From positions 1 through 16,463 of the forward strand of contig VSNK01000051.1 of the NCBI GenBank assembly GCA_009774255.1: a stretch of 16,463 nucleotides of DNA. Reading direction: 5' to 3'. The notes below the pieces were generated by a model that did no database searches, was not told the origin of the DNA, and saw only the letters and a list, made by a program, of their open reading frames with translations. The position numbers were made by a program, and so were the translations under genes. The stretch's first letter is position 1. Each line of letters begins with the position of its first letter. Shown here piece by piece: positions 7,243 to 14,557 of this stretch. The stretch comes from Faecalicatena sp. GTDB lineage: Bacteria; Bacillota; Clostridia; Lachnospirales; Lachnospiraceae.

Positions 7243-9971
7243 TGCATTTTGATGAAGTAAAAGGGGAAGTCATTCGGTGTTTAAAGAGTTATGTATCAAT
7301 CATGAATGATGAGGGAATGAGTGAAGGAGAAATTTATGCCATACGAGACATATACGGAAAGATTTCTGTTTATACGACGGGAAAATATCCCCCGGATGAT
7401 GTGAAGGAATCTATTGCCGCCACAATTGGCCGTGACTGGATCAGGCAGGCTCGGAACATAGATGTGAATGGCCGCATATATGATGAAATTATAAAAAGCG
7501 TGGAAAAAATAGAAGATCACATTTACTATGGTGAACGCCCTCTGGTAAAGAGAAGTTGGAATTACAAAGCAAGGGACTCGCATGGAAAATATGCAAAGAC
7601 GATTACCTTTTACTCCTACAAGGGCGGGGTTGGAAGGACAACCACACTGGCGCTCGCCGCACTGCAGCTGGCGCGCAAAGGAAATAAGGTTGTGGCAGTG
7701 GATATGGATCTGGAGGCGCCGGGGCTGTCCACTATTCTGCGGTCGGAACAAGGATCGCGCTATCCCAGATATGGAGTGTTGGATTTCCTGATAGAATGTC
7801 CGAAGGAAATGGAAGATGGGTTAGCCGAATATATGGATTTAAACGAATATACGTACCCTTTTACTTCCAAAGAATTATTGGGGATGAATGGCGGAGAACT
7901 GTATATCATGCAGGCAGCAAAGCTGTCTCCGAATGGCGGGGAAACATATTATGAGAAGCTTTCCCGTATTGATTTTAATATGCCGCAGTTCTATGGACAG
8001 GATAACCCTGTAGACTGCCTTTTTCATTTGATCAACGAACAGTACCGGCCGGACTATATTTTAATAGATTCCCGCGCGGGAATACACGATATTGGAGGGT
8101 ATACGATATTTCACTATTCGGATGAGGTAGTCGCTTTATTTTATGGAAATGAGCAGAATATGGTCGGGATGAACTTTGTTTTGCCCAGGCTGTGCCGACA
8201 GGAAATCCCATTTTATTTGATCAATACCCCTGTTCCGGTCTTAGAAGACGCGGCAGAGGAAGAGATTAATTATTTCATTGAAAATAGTCTTGAGGCACTG
8301 AAAAAGGCAGACTATTTTGATGAAATCCCGGATCCGTATGATGAATCCTCCGCACATTATCCTTTAAATATCAGCTATGACACAGTTGCCGCAAATCTGA
8401 ATTCTGAATCAAAAATATTGCAGCTGCTCCTTCGTGACGGTAACAAAAATATTTACAGGCAGATTGCGGATTTGCTGGAAAAACCGTGGAATAACGACGA
8501 TGAACCGAACATGCCGGCATCGAGGAGAAAATCTATTCTGCGATCAATCGAAGAGCTGATTCCTTCCGGTACGGTATCCGCGGAAAATGAATTTGAGTCT
8601 TATGAGAGCCTGAAAAAAATTTTCTACCCGCTGAAGGAGTATAAATATCTATTTGATAACAGCAAGTTTTTGATCACCGGTTCAAAGGGAAGCGGAAAGA
8701 CTGCCCTTTTTAAAGTGTTGAACTGTAAAAAATATGCGGAAGCAATGGCCGGGTATATTGGGATCCCAACAGCAGGGATTCTGTCGAAAACATGGTTGAT
8801 CGGATTGGACAATACGGCGGAATTTCCTGGGAAAGCCAATTTCCGGTCAATCGGAAAGACAAACAATAAAGATTATTATTCTGTTTACTGGAAAATACTC
8901 GCGGTCAGGGTTTTAAAGCATATCATCAGACAGTATGGATTGAACTCTTATGACTACCTGGAAGATATTATATCCTGTAAATATAGCCAGCTTATAGGAT
9001 ATATTCAAAAGTATCCAAATATGAATGAAGAGTTATCCGATCTGTTAGACACAGTAAACGAACATCTGGAAAAGGATGGAAGAACAGTCATTATAACCTA
9101 TGATTTTCTTGACGTTTGTCTGGATAAAAAATACAGGGGCGGCCTGATATCTGAATTGATTGTTTTTTGGGCGGAAAATAATCTGAGATATAAAAATCTG
9201 CGTACCAAGATTTTTTTGCGGAATGATATACTAAAAGGAGAGGTTAAAATTCCGGATAAAATCAAACTGAATCATTACAGGAGTAATATTGAATGGACCT
9301 ATGATCATCTGCTTGCAATGTTATGGAAGCGGATGCTGGAAGCTAATGATGAATTGAAAGAATTAATGAAACAGGCGCTGGAAAAGGAAGGCTATTCTTT
9401 ACCGGAATCTGAGCTTGTCGGCATCATGCCGAAGCCCGAAGAAGAGCTGAATAAAATCATGCTGCGCACGTTAATTGGAGAGAAGATGGGAAAAGGAAAT
9501 AAGGCATATACTTACAATTGGATTTTCTATCGGCTTCGTGATACTAACAATAAAATTGTACCGAGAAGCCTCATCAAACTGTTTTCGGCAGCGGCCCGGC
9601 ATGAACTGAATCATACGGATACAAGTAATAAAGACGGAATAAAAATCTTAAAACCCAGGGCTCTGGAGGATTCGGTAGAAGAGGTATCAACGGACAGAAT
9701 CACTGATATGGAAGAAGAGTACGAGGAGTACCAACAGATATTTACGAATTTAGGAAATTACTGCAGTACATTTCCGGCTGATGAGGAAGTCCTGGATCAG
9801 GCATTGATCAAATGTGGAATCAGCGAAGATCATCTGAAAACAGTGATAGATCATCTGATGGAGATTGGTATTTTAGAGGAATATCAGAAGAAAAAATCGG
9901 AGCCGGTCAGGTATCATATACCGGATATTTACCTGAAAGGAATGAAATTAAAAAGAAAAGGAAGGCAATAA
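7239..9971 (+). CDS. KGGVGR-variant MinD/ParA-like ATPase fused to a second P-loop ATPase domain
   Basis: A 910-residue, two-ATPase protein. Residues 1-120 are a helical N-terminus. A deviant Walker A YSYKGGVGRTTT follows (KGGVGRTT at 128-135), then VVAVDMDLEAPGLST and a Walker B-like YILIDSRAGIHDIGG (about 275-289): the MinD/ParA fold with the 'KGGVGR' variant, where Arg replaces the usual second Lys. From about residue 440 a separate ATPase begins, with FLITGSKGSGKTALFK (GSKGSGKT at 481-488) and a Walker B candidate TVIITYDFLDV (about 613-624), resembling STAND/Sll1717-like P-loop ATPases. The end (about 830-895) looks like a winged helix. Start ATG 7239 has GGGGGA upstream; a second ATG follows directly. 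The likely role is an NTP-driven sensor or switch that controls the HEPN partner; this is inference. It ends at a strong terminator. Confidence 0.82.
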   Translation: MMHFDEVKGEVIRCLKSYVSIMNDEGMSEGEIYAIRDIYGKISVYTTGKYPPDDVKESIAATIGRDWIRQARNIDVNGRIYDEIIKSVEKIEDHIYYGERPLVKRSWNYKARDSHGKYAKTITFYSYKGGVGRTTTLALAALQLARKGNKVVAVDMDLEAPGLSTILRSEQGSRYPRYGVLDFLIECPKEMEDGLAEYMDLNEYTYPFTSKELLGMNGGELYIMQAAKLSPNGGETYYEKLSRIDFNMPQFYGQDNPVDCLFHLINEQYRPDYILIDSRAGIHDIGGYTIFHYSDEVVALFYGNEQNMVGMNFVLPRLCRQEIPFYLINTPVPVLEDAAEEEINYFIENSLEALKKADYFDEIPDPYDESSAHYPLNISYDTVAANLNSESKILQLLLRDGNKNIYRQIADLLEKPWNNDDEPNMPASRRKSILRSIEELIPSGTVSAENEFESYESLKKIFYPLKEYKYLFDNSKFLITGSKGSGKTALFKVLNCKKYAEAMAGYIGIPTAGILSKTWLIGLDNTAEFPGKANFRSIGKTNNKDYYSVYWKILAVRVLKHIIRQYGLNSYDYLEDIISCKYSQLIGYIQKYPNMNEELSDLLDTVNEHLEKDGRTVIITYDFLDVCLDKKYRGGLISELIVFWAENNLRYKNLRTKIFLRNDILKGEVKIPDKIKLNHYRSNIEWTYDHLLAMLWKRMLEANDELKELMKQALEKEGYSLPESELVGIMPKPEEELNKIMLRTLIGEKMGKGNKAYTYNWIFYRLRDTNNKIVPRSLIKLFSAAARHELNHTDTSNKDGIKILKPRALEDSVEEVSTDRITDMEEEYEEYQQIFTNLGNYCSTFPADEEVLDQALIKCGISEDHLKTVIDHLMEIGILEEYQKKKSEPVRYHIPDIYLKGMKLKRKGRQ

Positions 9972-10000
9972 AGGCGGGGAATTCCCGCCTTTTCTTCTTT
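9970..10000 (+). terminator. Intrinsic terminator of the HipA-like/HEPN/ATPase operon
   Basis: AAAGGCGGG (9970-9978) pairs with CCCGCCTTT (9984-9992) over a 5-base loop and is followed by TTCTTCTTT-type U-rich sequence. The stem overlaps the ATPase stop codon (9969-9971). A partly T-rich stretch on the other strand (TTTATTG) means that it could also serve the convergent minus-strand gene. Confidence 0.85.
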
Positions 10001-10024
10001 AGAACGTAGAACTGTGAACAGCAG

Positions 10025-12046
10025 CTATATCTCCCGTATATCATTCTCCTCCTCCACGAACTTCCCTCCATCCATATGCGCCCTCACAAACGGCACGTCT
10101 TCCCTCTTAATAAACGTATTGTGATGGATGTACGCGTCCGGGTTTCCGGACGGGCTGATCGTTCCGCCAAGGTCGTCATGGCTGAAGTTATAGCGAAAGG
10201 TATTGTGTACCGCCTCTTCCAGACAGAACATCACACAGCCGCCTTCATTTAACCGGCTGTAATTATATTGATAGGTTGTCCCGTCGCCGGAATCAGCGTC
10301 CCAGGCCATGCCGTCCTGGTTGAGCCGCGTATCCATGGCTTTGTTATACTGAAATAAAGCGTCCTTGCACTTCCACGGCCAGATCCCCGCCGCTACCTTT
10401 CCGCCGCGGCCCTCCGGATATTTGTAGACCCGGTCGTTCATCTCCCCCGCGCAGGAGTGTGCACTGTTATGCTCCACCAAAGGCCGCAGGGCGTACATCA
10501 CCGTGATTCCGTCTCCGCCCGCCTCTTTCACAAAATTGTCCGCGATCCGGATATCCCGGTGGCCGTATTTTTCAAAAAGCTCATCCTCCAGCTCCGCCTT
10601 TATAAAGTTCCGCCACTGATAGGTGTAGCCAACGGCGATGCCCCAGCGGCTCACCCGATGCACGAAGCATCCCGTGATGCTGACTCCTTCGTACCTGGCC
10701 GCCCCGGTGGCTTCCTCGTTGTCTGGTTTCAGGCAGGTAAAATAGATCCCCCCGTTGTTCATATGCTTGTCATAGACATTTCCGTTTACATCCCGGATTT
10801 CCAGATTTTCCAGATGAATTTCCCGCAGGGTTCCTCTGTTTTTCGCCACTGCCGCAACGCCGGTGCGGTTCATTTTGCGGGGGGCTTCATAGATTTCACC
10901 GGTGATACTTCCATAGTTGGTGACCGCGATGTCCCGCAGGGTCAGATACGCGCAGTCATAAAGAAGCACCGCCGAAGAAACATATCCTTCTCTCGTATGG
11001 GTGGGGGAATCCAGCTCTGTCCCGTAATCCTGATACCAGATTCCCTGCCCCATGGCCTCGATCTTCGGCGGCAGACCGTCGCCGTAAGCACCGATCAGAA
11101 TCGGAGCGTCTTTTGCGCCCCATGCCGACAGATGCAGGAACTGCCCCCGGAATACGGAGCCGCGTTTCAGCAGCACCTGGTCACCCGGATTTAACCGCAG
11201 CCGGTTGACCGCGAAAAGTGTCGCAAAAGGATGTTCCTGGCTCCCGTCATTTTCATCGCTTCCGTTTTCGGAACTGACATAATAAATCCTGCGCGCCTGC
11301 CCGGTATTACAGTCCGATTGGGAATGGTTCCCTATGAACGTTTCATACGTCTGGCCTTCGTTCCCCATGGACGTTTCACCTGTCTGGCCGGTGTTCCCCA
11401 TGGACGTTTCATCCGTCTGGCCGTCGTTCCCCATGACCTGCTCGTTTTGAATCCTCCTGCGTTCTTCTGCCGCCGGTTCCAAAGACATACGTTCCTGTAA
11501 AGAATATACATCCCGTACAAGCCCCTCATACTCCTGCTCCCTCAGCCGTTTCTCAATGATCATGCTGACTTCCTCGTAAGAAAAGCTGTCGCCGGAATAT
11601 CTCGTAAACAGATCCCGGTTTTCCTGATAGAATGCCTGCTTCTCTTCCTCGGTAAATTCTCGATAAAGAGACTTTGCCGGGCGTAGTCTGCCCGCTCCCC
11701 TATTGTCTTTCTGCAAATTTACATCTAATCCGCAGGCATATCTGGCACGAGATAGATTTTTTTGATAATCATCCAGAAAGACATCCGCATAAAACGTATA
11801 GTCCAGCTTACAACAGGTCAGCTCATACTGCAGATACATGGCAGGCGTATAATGAGTCGGCCCATACACCGTCTCAGCGGCTGCAAGCCATTCTTCTATT
11901 TTCTCGTTTTTCTCTTTTCGCCGGTTCTCCACCTCATCCAGGCCCGATGAAGGGATCAGCCCCATCCAGGCCGCCGTCCGGAGCTGAGCCAGAACCTGTT
12001 TTTGTTCTTCCGCTGATATAAATCCATAAATACTGTTTTCATTCAT
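10025..12046 (-). CDS. Right-handed parallel beta-helix protein with N-terminal helical region and 11-residue repeat linker
   Basis: A 673-residue protein. The start at 12046 has GAGGAA (12054-12059) 7 bases upstream; the ATG at 12061 lacks one. Residues 1 to about 205 are helical and charged, with a part (FTEEEKQAFYQENRDLFTRY) recalling the helical regions of PrsA/SurA-type foldases, though no PPIase domain is visible. A linker of four 11-residue repeats (MGN.GQT.ETS) follows. The C-terminal 420 residues form a beta-helix: IYYVSSENGSDENDGSQEHP, then PFATLFAVNRLRLNPGDQVL and LKRGSVFRG, as in pectate-lyase-like and glycan-degrading proteins, with repeated N/D-rich turns. No signal peptide or anchor is seen, odd for a polysaccharide-acting enzyme. 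No catalytic residues can be assigned, so the substrate is open. It is convergent with the HEPN/ATPase operon. Confidence 0.8.
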   Translation of the reverse strand: MNENSIYGFISAEEQKQVLAQLRTAAWMGLIPSSGLDEVENRRKEKNEKIEEWLAAAETVYGPTHYTPAMYLQYELTCCKLDYTFYADVFLDDYQKNLSRARYACGLDVNLQKDNRGAGRLRPAKSLYREFTEEEKQAFYQENRDLFTRYSGDSFSYEEVSMIIEKRLREQEYEGLVRDVYSLQERMSLEPAAEERRRIQNEQVMGNDGQTDETSMGNTGQTGETSMGNEGQTYETFIGNHSQSDCNTGQARRIYYVSSENGSDENDGSQEHPFATLFAVNRLRLNPGDQVLLKRGSVFRGQFLHLSAWGAKDAPILIGAYGDGLPPKIEAMGQGIWYQDYGTELDSPTHTREGYVSSAVLLYDCAYLTLRDIAVTNYGSITGEIYEAPRKMNRTGVAAVAKNRGTLREIHLENLEIRDVNGNVYDKHMNNGGIYFTCLKPDNEEATGAARYEGVSITGCFVHRVSRWGIAVGYTYQWRNFIKAELEDELFEKYGHRDIRIADNFVKEAGGDGITVMYALRPLVEHNSAHSCAGEMNDRVYKYPEGRGGKVAAGIWPWKCKDALFQYNKAMDTRLNQDGMAWDADSGDGTTYQYNYSRLNEGGCVMFCLEEAVHNTFRYNFSHDDLGGTISPSGNPDAYIHHNTFIKREDVPFVRAHMDGGKFVEEENDIREI
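11303..11434 (-). repeat. 33-bp in-frame tandem repeats coding an 11-residue linker
   Basis: Three clear units (11402-11434, 11369-11401, 11336-11368) and one degenerate unit (11303-11335) encode MGNDGQTDETS, MGNTGQTGETS, MGNEGQTYETF and IGNHSQSDCNT. Units have exactly 33 bases, so copy number can change without a frameshift. The composition (Gly, Asn, Gln, Thr, Glu) suggests a flexible hydrophilic spacer between the helical and beta-helix regions. Confidence 0.88.
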
Positions 12047-12053
12047 TGCACTG

Positions 12054-12059
12054 TTCCTC
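12054..12059 (-). promoter_or_regulatory. Ribosome binding site deciding the start of the beta-helix gene
   Basis: GAGGAA (as read on the minus strand) lies 7 bases before the ATG at 12046. This site overlaps codons of the longer frame from 12061, so the inner start is preferred. Confidence 0.65.
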
Positions 12060-12093
12060 ATCTATCATCCGGCCAAACGTCTCCGAAATTCGT

Positions 12094-12138
12094 TTTTGTT
12101 CTATAGGAAATTTCTTCGAATTTTCCTATAGAACAAAA
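12094..12138. repeat. Long perfect hairpin between the beta-helix and AAA-nuclease genes
   Basis: A 17-base arm TTTTGTTCTATAGGAAA (12094-12110) is perfectly complementary to 12122-12138. After one T-T mismatch two more pairs follow, closing a CTTCG loop (12114-12118). No T-run follows on either strand beyond the stem itself, so it is not a standard terminator. It may be a mobile palindrome, a processing or mRNA-stability hairpin between two minus-strand genes, or a protein site. The rest of the 154-base gap holds nothing else recognised. Confidence 0.75.
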
Positions 12139-12200
12139 CCCTCCGGGGGACGCACACTTTTCTTGTATTTCCTCCATTGACCGAAAGTGTAACTGACCGC

Positions 12201-13853
12201 CTACAGTTCTTCTATCTTACATCCATGTACCTTGTCCTTTTTGTCAAATGTAATCCCAACCGCAAGGATCCGCCCGCAGTATGCCGCATTTTCGCCCAGC
12301 CTTCCTTTGAACTTCAACGCATATTTTCGTTCCTTGATCTGACGGATCGCTTCCTCCGGAGTATGATCCACCTTCAGCTCCAGAATGATTCCATCTGACT
12401 TTTTATCCAATGGGTAAAAGATAAAATCAACATAGCCGACCCCTGCTTTATCCTCCCGTTCTATCCGATAAAAATCCCTTGCGGACAGATATACCAGATT
12501 CACAACGGCGGTCAGCTCAGCCTCATTGCTATCGCTCAACAGCGGTGACTCAGTGTTGTGGGCATATTCCAAAATTTCCAGCATCGTATCCGTATCCTTT
12601 GCCAGGGTGGCTTTCAGCATCCGGTCAGACGCTTTCGCAAGTCGGTATACATATCCCAACGATGACTCCTTCCGAAGCATTTCCTCAAACTTATGCATCA
12701 ATTCTTTATTGGGGATACGAACCCTTCCCTGGCCGCTGCTCAAAAAGCCATAGACGACCATTGCGGAAAATATCTCTTCACGGGTAGTCAGATTCATAGA
12801 GGTCGCCGCATATTCCTGTACCTTTGCAGGAACCGATTCGCCGGATACCATAACAGCGATATCCTCCGCTACATCATCTACATTCTGTTTTATATAATAA
12901 AAAATCTCATCATAGGGGCCTGAGCTTGTCCAGTAATCACCCAACTGGTTATCATTCAGCGCGGAAACCACCGAACGCGGATTATACAGCCGCTTTCCTG
13001 ATAATGTCTGGTATCCGTTGTACCAGCCGCGGAGTTCTTCCCGCGTGATCCTCGGAGCCTCCGTAACATTGAGGTATCTGTCATACAATACGTCCGCCTC
13101 TTCTTCCGAAAATCCAAAATAGCTGCTGTACCTGACCCGTGACGCCATGGTATATTCCAAAAACATATTCAGCTCCGAGCCGCTGGCGTACTTGGCGATT
13201 GGGAGGATTCCCGTCATATATGCCAATTCCACATAAGGCTGATCCTTAAGCAGATTGCTCAAAAAGCCGATATATTCACTCTTATCACGGTCTGTCACAA
13301 AAGCTCTGTGAAAAATAAAATCCCATTCATCCAGCACAAAAATAAATTTTACTTCTTCTTCCAGCTCATAGATATTATTAAACGCGTCCCAAAGGGAATC
13401 CTCCATATCAATATCCGCATTTGGAAACTCCCGCCGCAGATCCCCCATAAGCCGTTTTTTAATCCTGGAAATATATTCTGCATAGGATTTGCACATATCC
13501 GGCATTTCATTCCATGTGATATGGATCACATGATGCCGGTTCAGATGAGCATGGAAATGCTTGCTGGCGCTGATATTCAGCCCTTCGAAAAGCTCGCGGC
13601 TGTCATTCCCTTTTCCAAAATATGCGCCGATCATATTTGCCGCCACGGTCTTTCCAAAACGGCGGGGCCGCGTAATGCAGACGTACTTATTGCCTTTTCC
13701 GATCCATTCCCCGGATATACCGAATATCCCTTCTCCCGCGCTGACAATGGGGATCAGCTCTTCCAACAGAAGCGTTTTATCCACAAAATATACGGACTCT
13801 GTCATTTCCTTATAATTCGAAAATGCTCTTTTGCTGTTTAAATAAATTCCCAT
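12201..13853 (-). CDS. AAA-ATPase-like/PD-(D/E)XK nuclease family protein (intact copy)
   Basis: A 550-residue protein, homologous along its length to the disrupted gene at 3529-5266. The P-loop is of the family's unusual form ITRPRRFGKT (about 60-69), Walker B is FIFVLDEWDF (about 168-178), and the family motifs YMTGILPIAKY, RGWYNGYQ and LYNPRSVV are present. The C-terminus carries a PD-(D/E)XK core: VDFIFYP (Asp), IILELKVD (Glu-x-Lys, about 487-495) and AIRQIKERKYA. The start at 13853 follows GGAAGGAG with 8-base spacing; an 11-residue longer frame exists but lacks such a site. It starts 34 bases after the small nuclease gene and is probably in the same operon. The family (PF09820 with PF08011) is abundant in gut anaerobes and its biological role is not settled. 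The ATPase and nuclease motifs are all retained. Confidence 0.88.
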   Translation of the reverse strand: MGIYLNSKRAFSNYKEMTESVYFVDKTLLLEELIPIVSAGEGIFGISGEWIGKGNKYVCITRPRRFGKTVAANMIGAYFGKGNDSRELFEGLNISASKHFHAHLNRHHVIHITWNEMPDMCKSYAEYISRIKKRLMGDLRREFPNADIDMEDSLWDAFNNIYELEEEVKFIFVLDEWDFIFHRAFVTDRDKSEYIGFLSNLLKDQPYVELAYMTGILPIAKYASGSELNMFLEYTMASRVRYSSYFGFSEEEADVLYDRYLNVTEAPRITREELRGWYNGYQTLSGKRLYNPRSVVSALNDNQLGDYWTSSGPYDEIFYYIKQNVDDVAEDIAVMVSGESVPAKVQEYAATSMNLTTREEIFSAMVVYGFLSSGQGRVRIPNKELMHKFEEMLRKESSLGYVYRLAKASDRMLKATLAKDTDTMLEILEYAHNTESPLLSDSNEAELTAVVNLVYLSARDFYRIEREDKAGVGYVDFIFYPLDKKSDGIILELKVDHTPEEAIRQIKERKYALKFKGRLGENAAYCGRILAVGITFDKKDKVHGCKIEEL

Positions 13854-13861
13854 CGCGCATG

Positions 13862-13869
13862 CTCCTTCC
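13862..13869 (-). promoter_or_regulatory. Ribosome binding site deciding the start of the intact AAA-nuclease gene
   Basis: GGAAGGAG on the minus strand, 8 bases before ATG 13853. The protein then begins MGIYLNSK, which matches MGTYLNPG of the disrupted paralogue and supports both start calls. Confidence 0.75.
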
Positions 13870-13887
13870 CGTCCGGTTACTCTCATT

Positions 13888-14547
13888 TTACATTTCCAAT
13901 AATTTCATCAGCATAGATGGATATGGGATATAGCCTTCCTTTTTATTGTAGCACACAATCTCATACGGCGGTTTTTGTCCTCTTACATCTGCTTTATCGT
14001 ATCGGACATTCGGTCTTATATAACAAAAAAGCATAGACATATCCTTTATTTCTTTTCTTCTGCCGCTGATTGCCATCAATTTTTTACAAAGCTTATTTGT
14101 ATCTTTATTTGTCAATGCAGGCAATGTCTTATCCGGCGCGCCTGCAATTGCGGCAAATACAAAATCCCTTTTTGCAACATACTTTCCTGCCTGGGGATAT
14201 TTTATTTGATCCTGCATATATTGGATACTCTTTAAAATCTGATCGATAGAATGCGCCGCTTTTTTGGTATTTTTTGTGCCTTTTAGTTCGATTAGCCATG
14301 TGATGTTGAGTCCCATAAGATTATCTTCTATCGTATATACCAGATTATCACATATGAAGTCCCCTTCTGATAATCCTGTGATCAAACCGCCGTCAACCTG
14401 CACTACCTCGACCAGATTTCCCTCATCAATCTGTATTGGAGCAAAGGCTTTACTCTTATGTTCTATGTCTTCAATCACAACTCTTTGTCCTTCCGTCCAT
14501 TCCGTAGAAAACGACGCTTTCTGTCTTTTCGCTTTTGCTTTTGACAT
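13888..14547 (-). CDS. Small PD-(D/E)XK nuclease-like protein, partner of the AAA ATPase
   Basis: A 219-residue soluble protein. Start ATG 14547 has GAGGAAGAG upstream, overlapping the stop of the ATPase gene (10-base gap), which implies coupled translation. The nuclease-like core is visible: GDFICDNLVY (Asp63/Asp67), then WLIELKG (Glu87, Lys89), then SIDQILKSIQYM with Gln103 and Gln109-Tyr110. This is the D...E-x-K...Q order of PD-(D/E)XK enzymes such as resolvases and restriction endonucleases. The N-terminus is basic (KAKAKRQK), as in nucleic-acid-binding proteins. The C-terminal part (KPPYEIVCYNKKEGYIPYPS) is not recognised. With the upstream ATPase it forms a sensor/effector pair like Septu, Gabija or OLD systems in plan, but with a different effector. 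It is not a recognisable HNH or TOPRIM protein. The function is inferred. Confidence 0.7.
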   Translation of the reverse strand: MSKAKAKRQKASFSTEWTEGQRVVIEDIEHKSKAFAPIQIDEGNLVEVVQVDGGLITGLSEGDFICDNLVYTIEDNLMGLNITWLIELKGTKNTKKAAHSIDQILKSIQYMQDQIKYPQAGKYVAKRDFVFAAIAGAPDKTLPALTNKDTNKLCKKLMAISGRRKEIKDMSMLFCYIRPNVRYDKADVRGQKPPYEIVCYNKKEGYIPYPSMLMKLLEM

Positions 14548-14557
14548 ATTCTCTTCC

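Noticed and set aside
10457..11500. Plus-strand open frames of 245 and 89 residues across the beta-helix gene
   Set aside because: They are antisense to a gene with clear beta-helix sequence, and their repeats are only the complement of the linker repeats.
12094..12138. Intrinsic terminator
   Set aside because: The stem is long but neither strand has a U-tract immediately after it, and the stem itself is A+T-rich.
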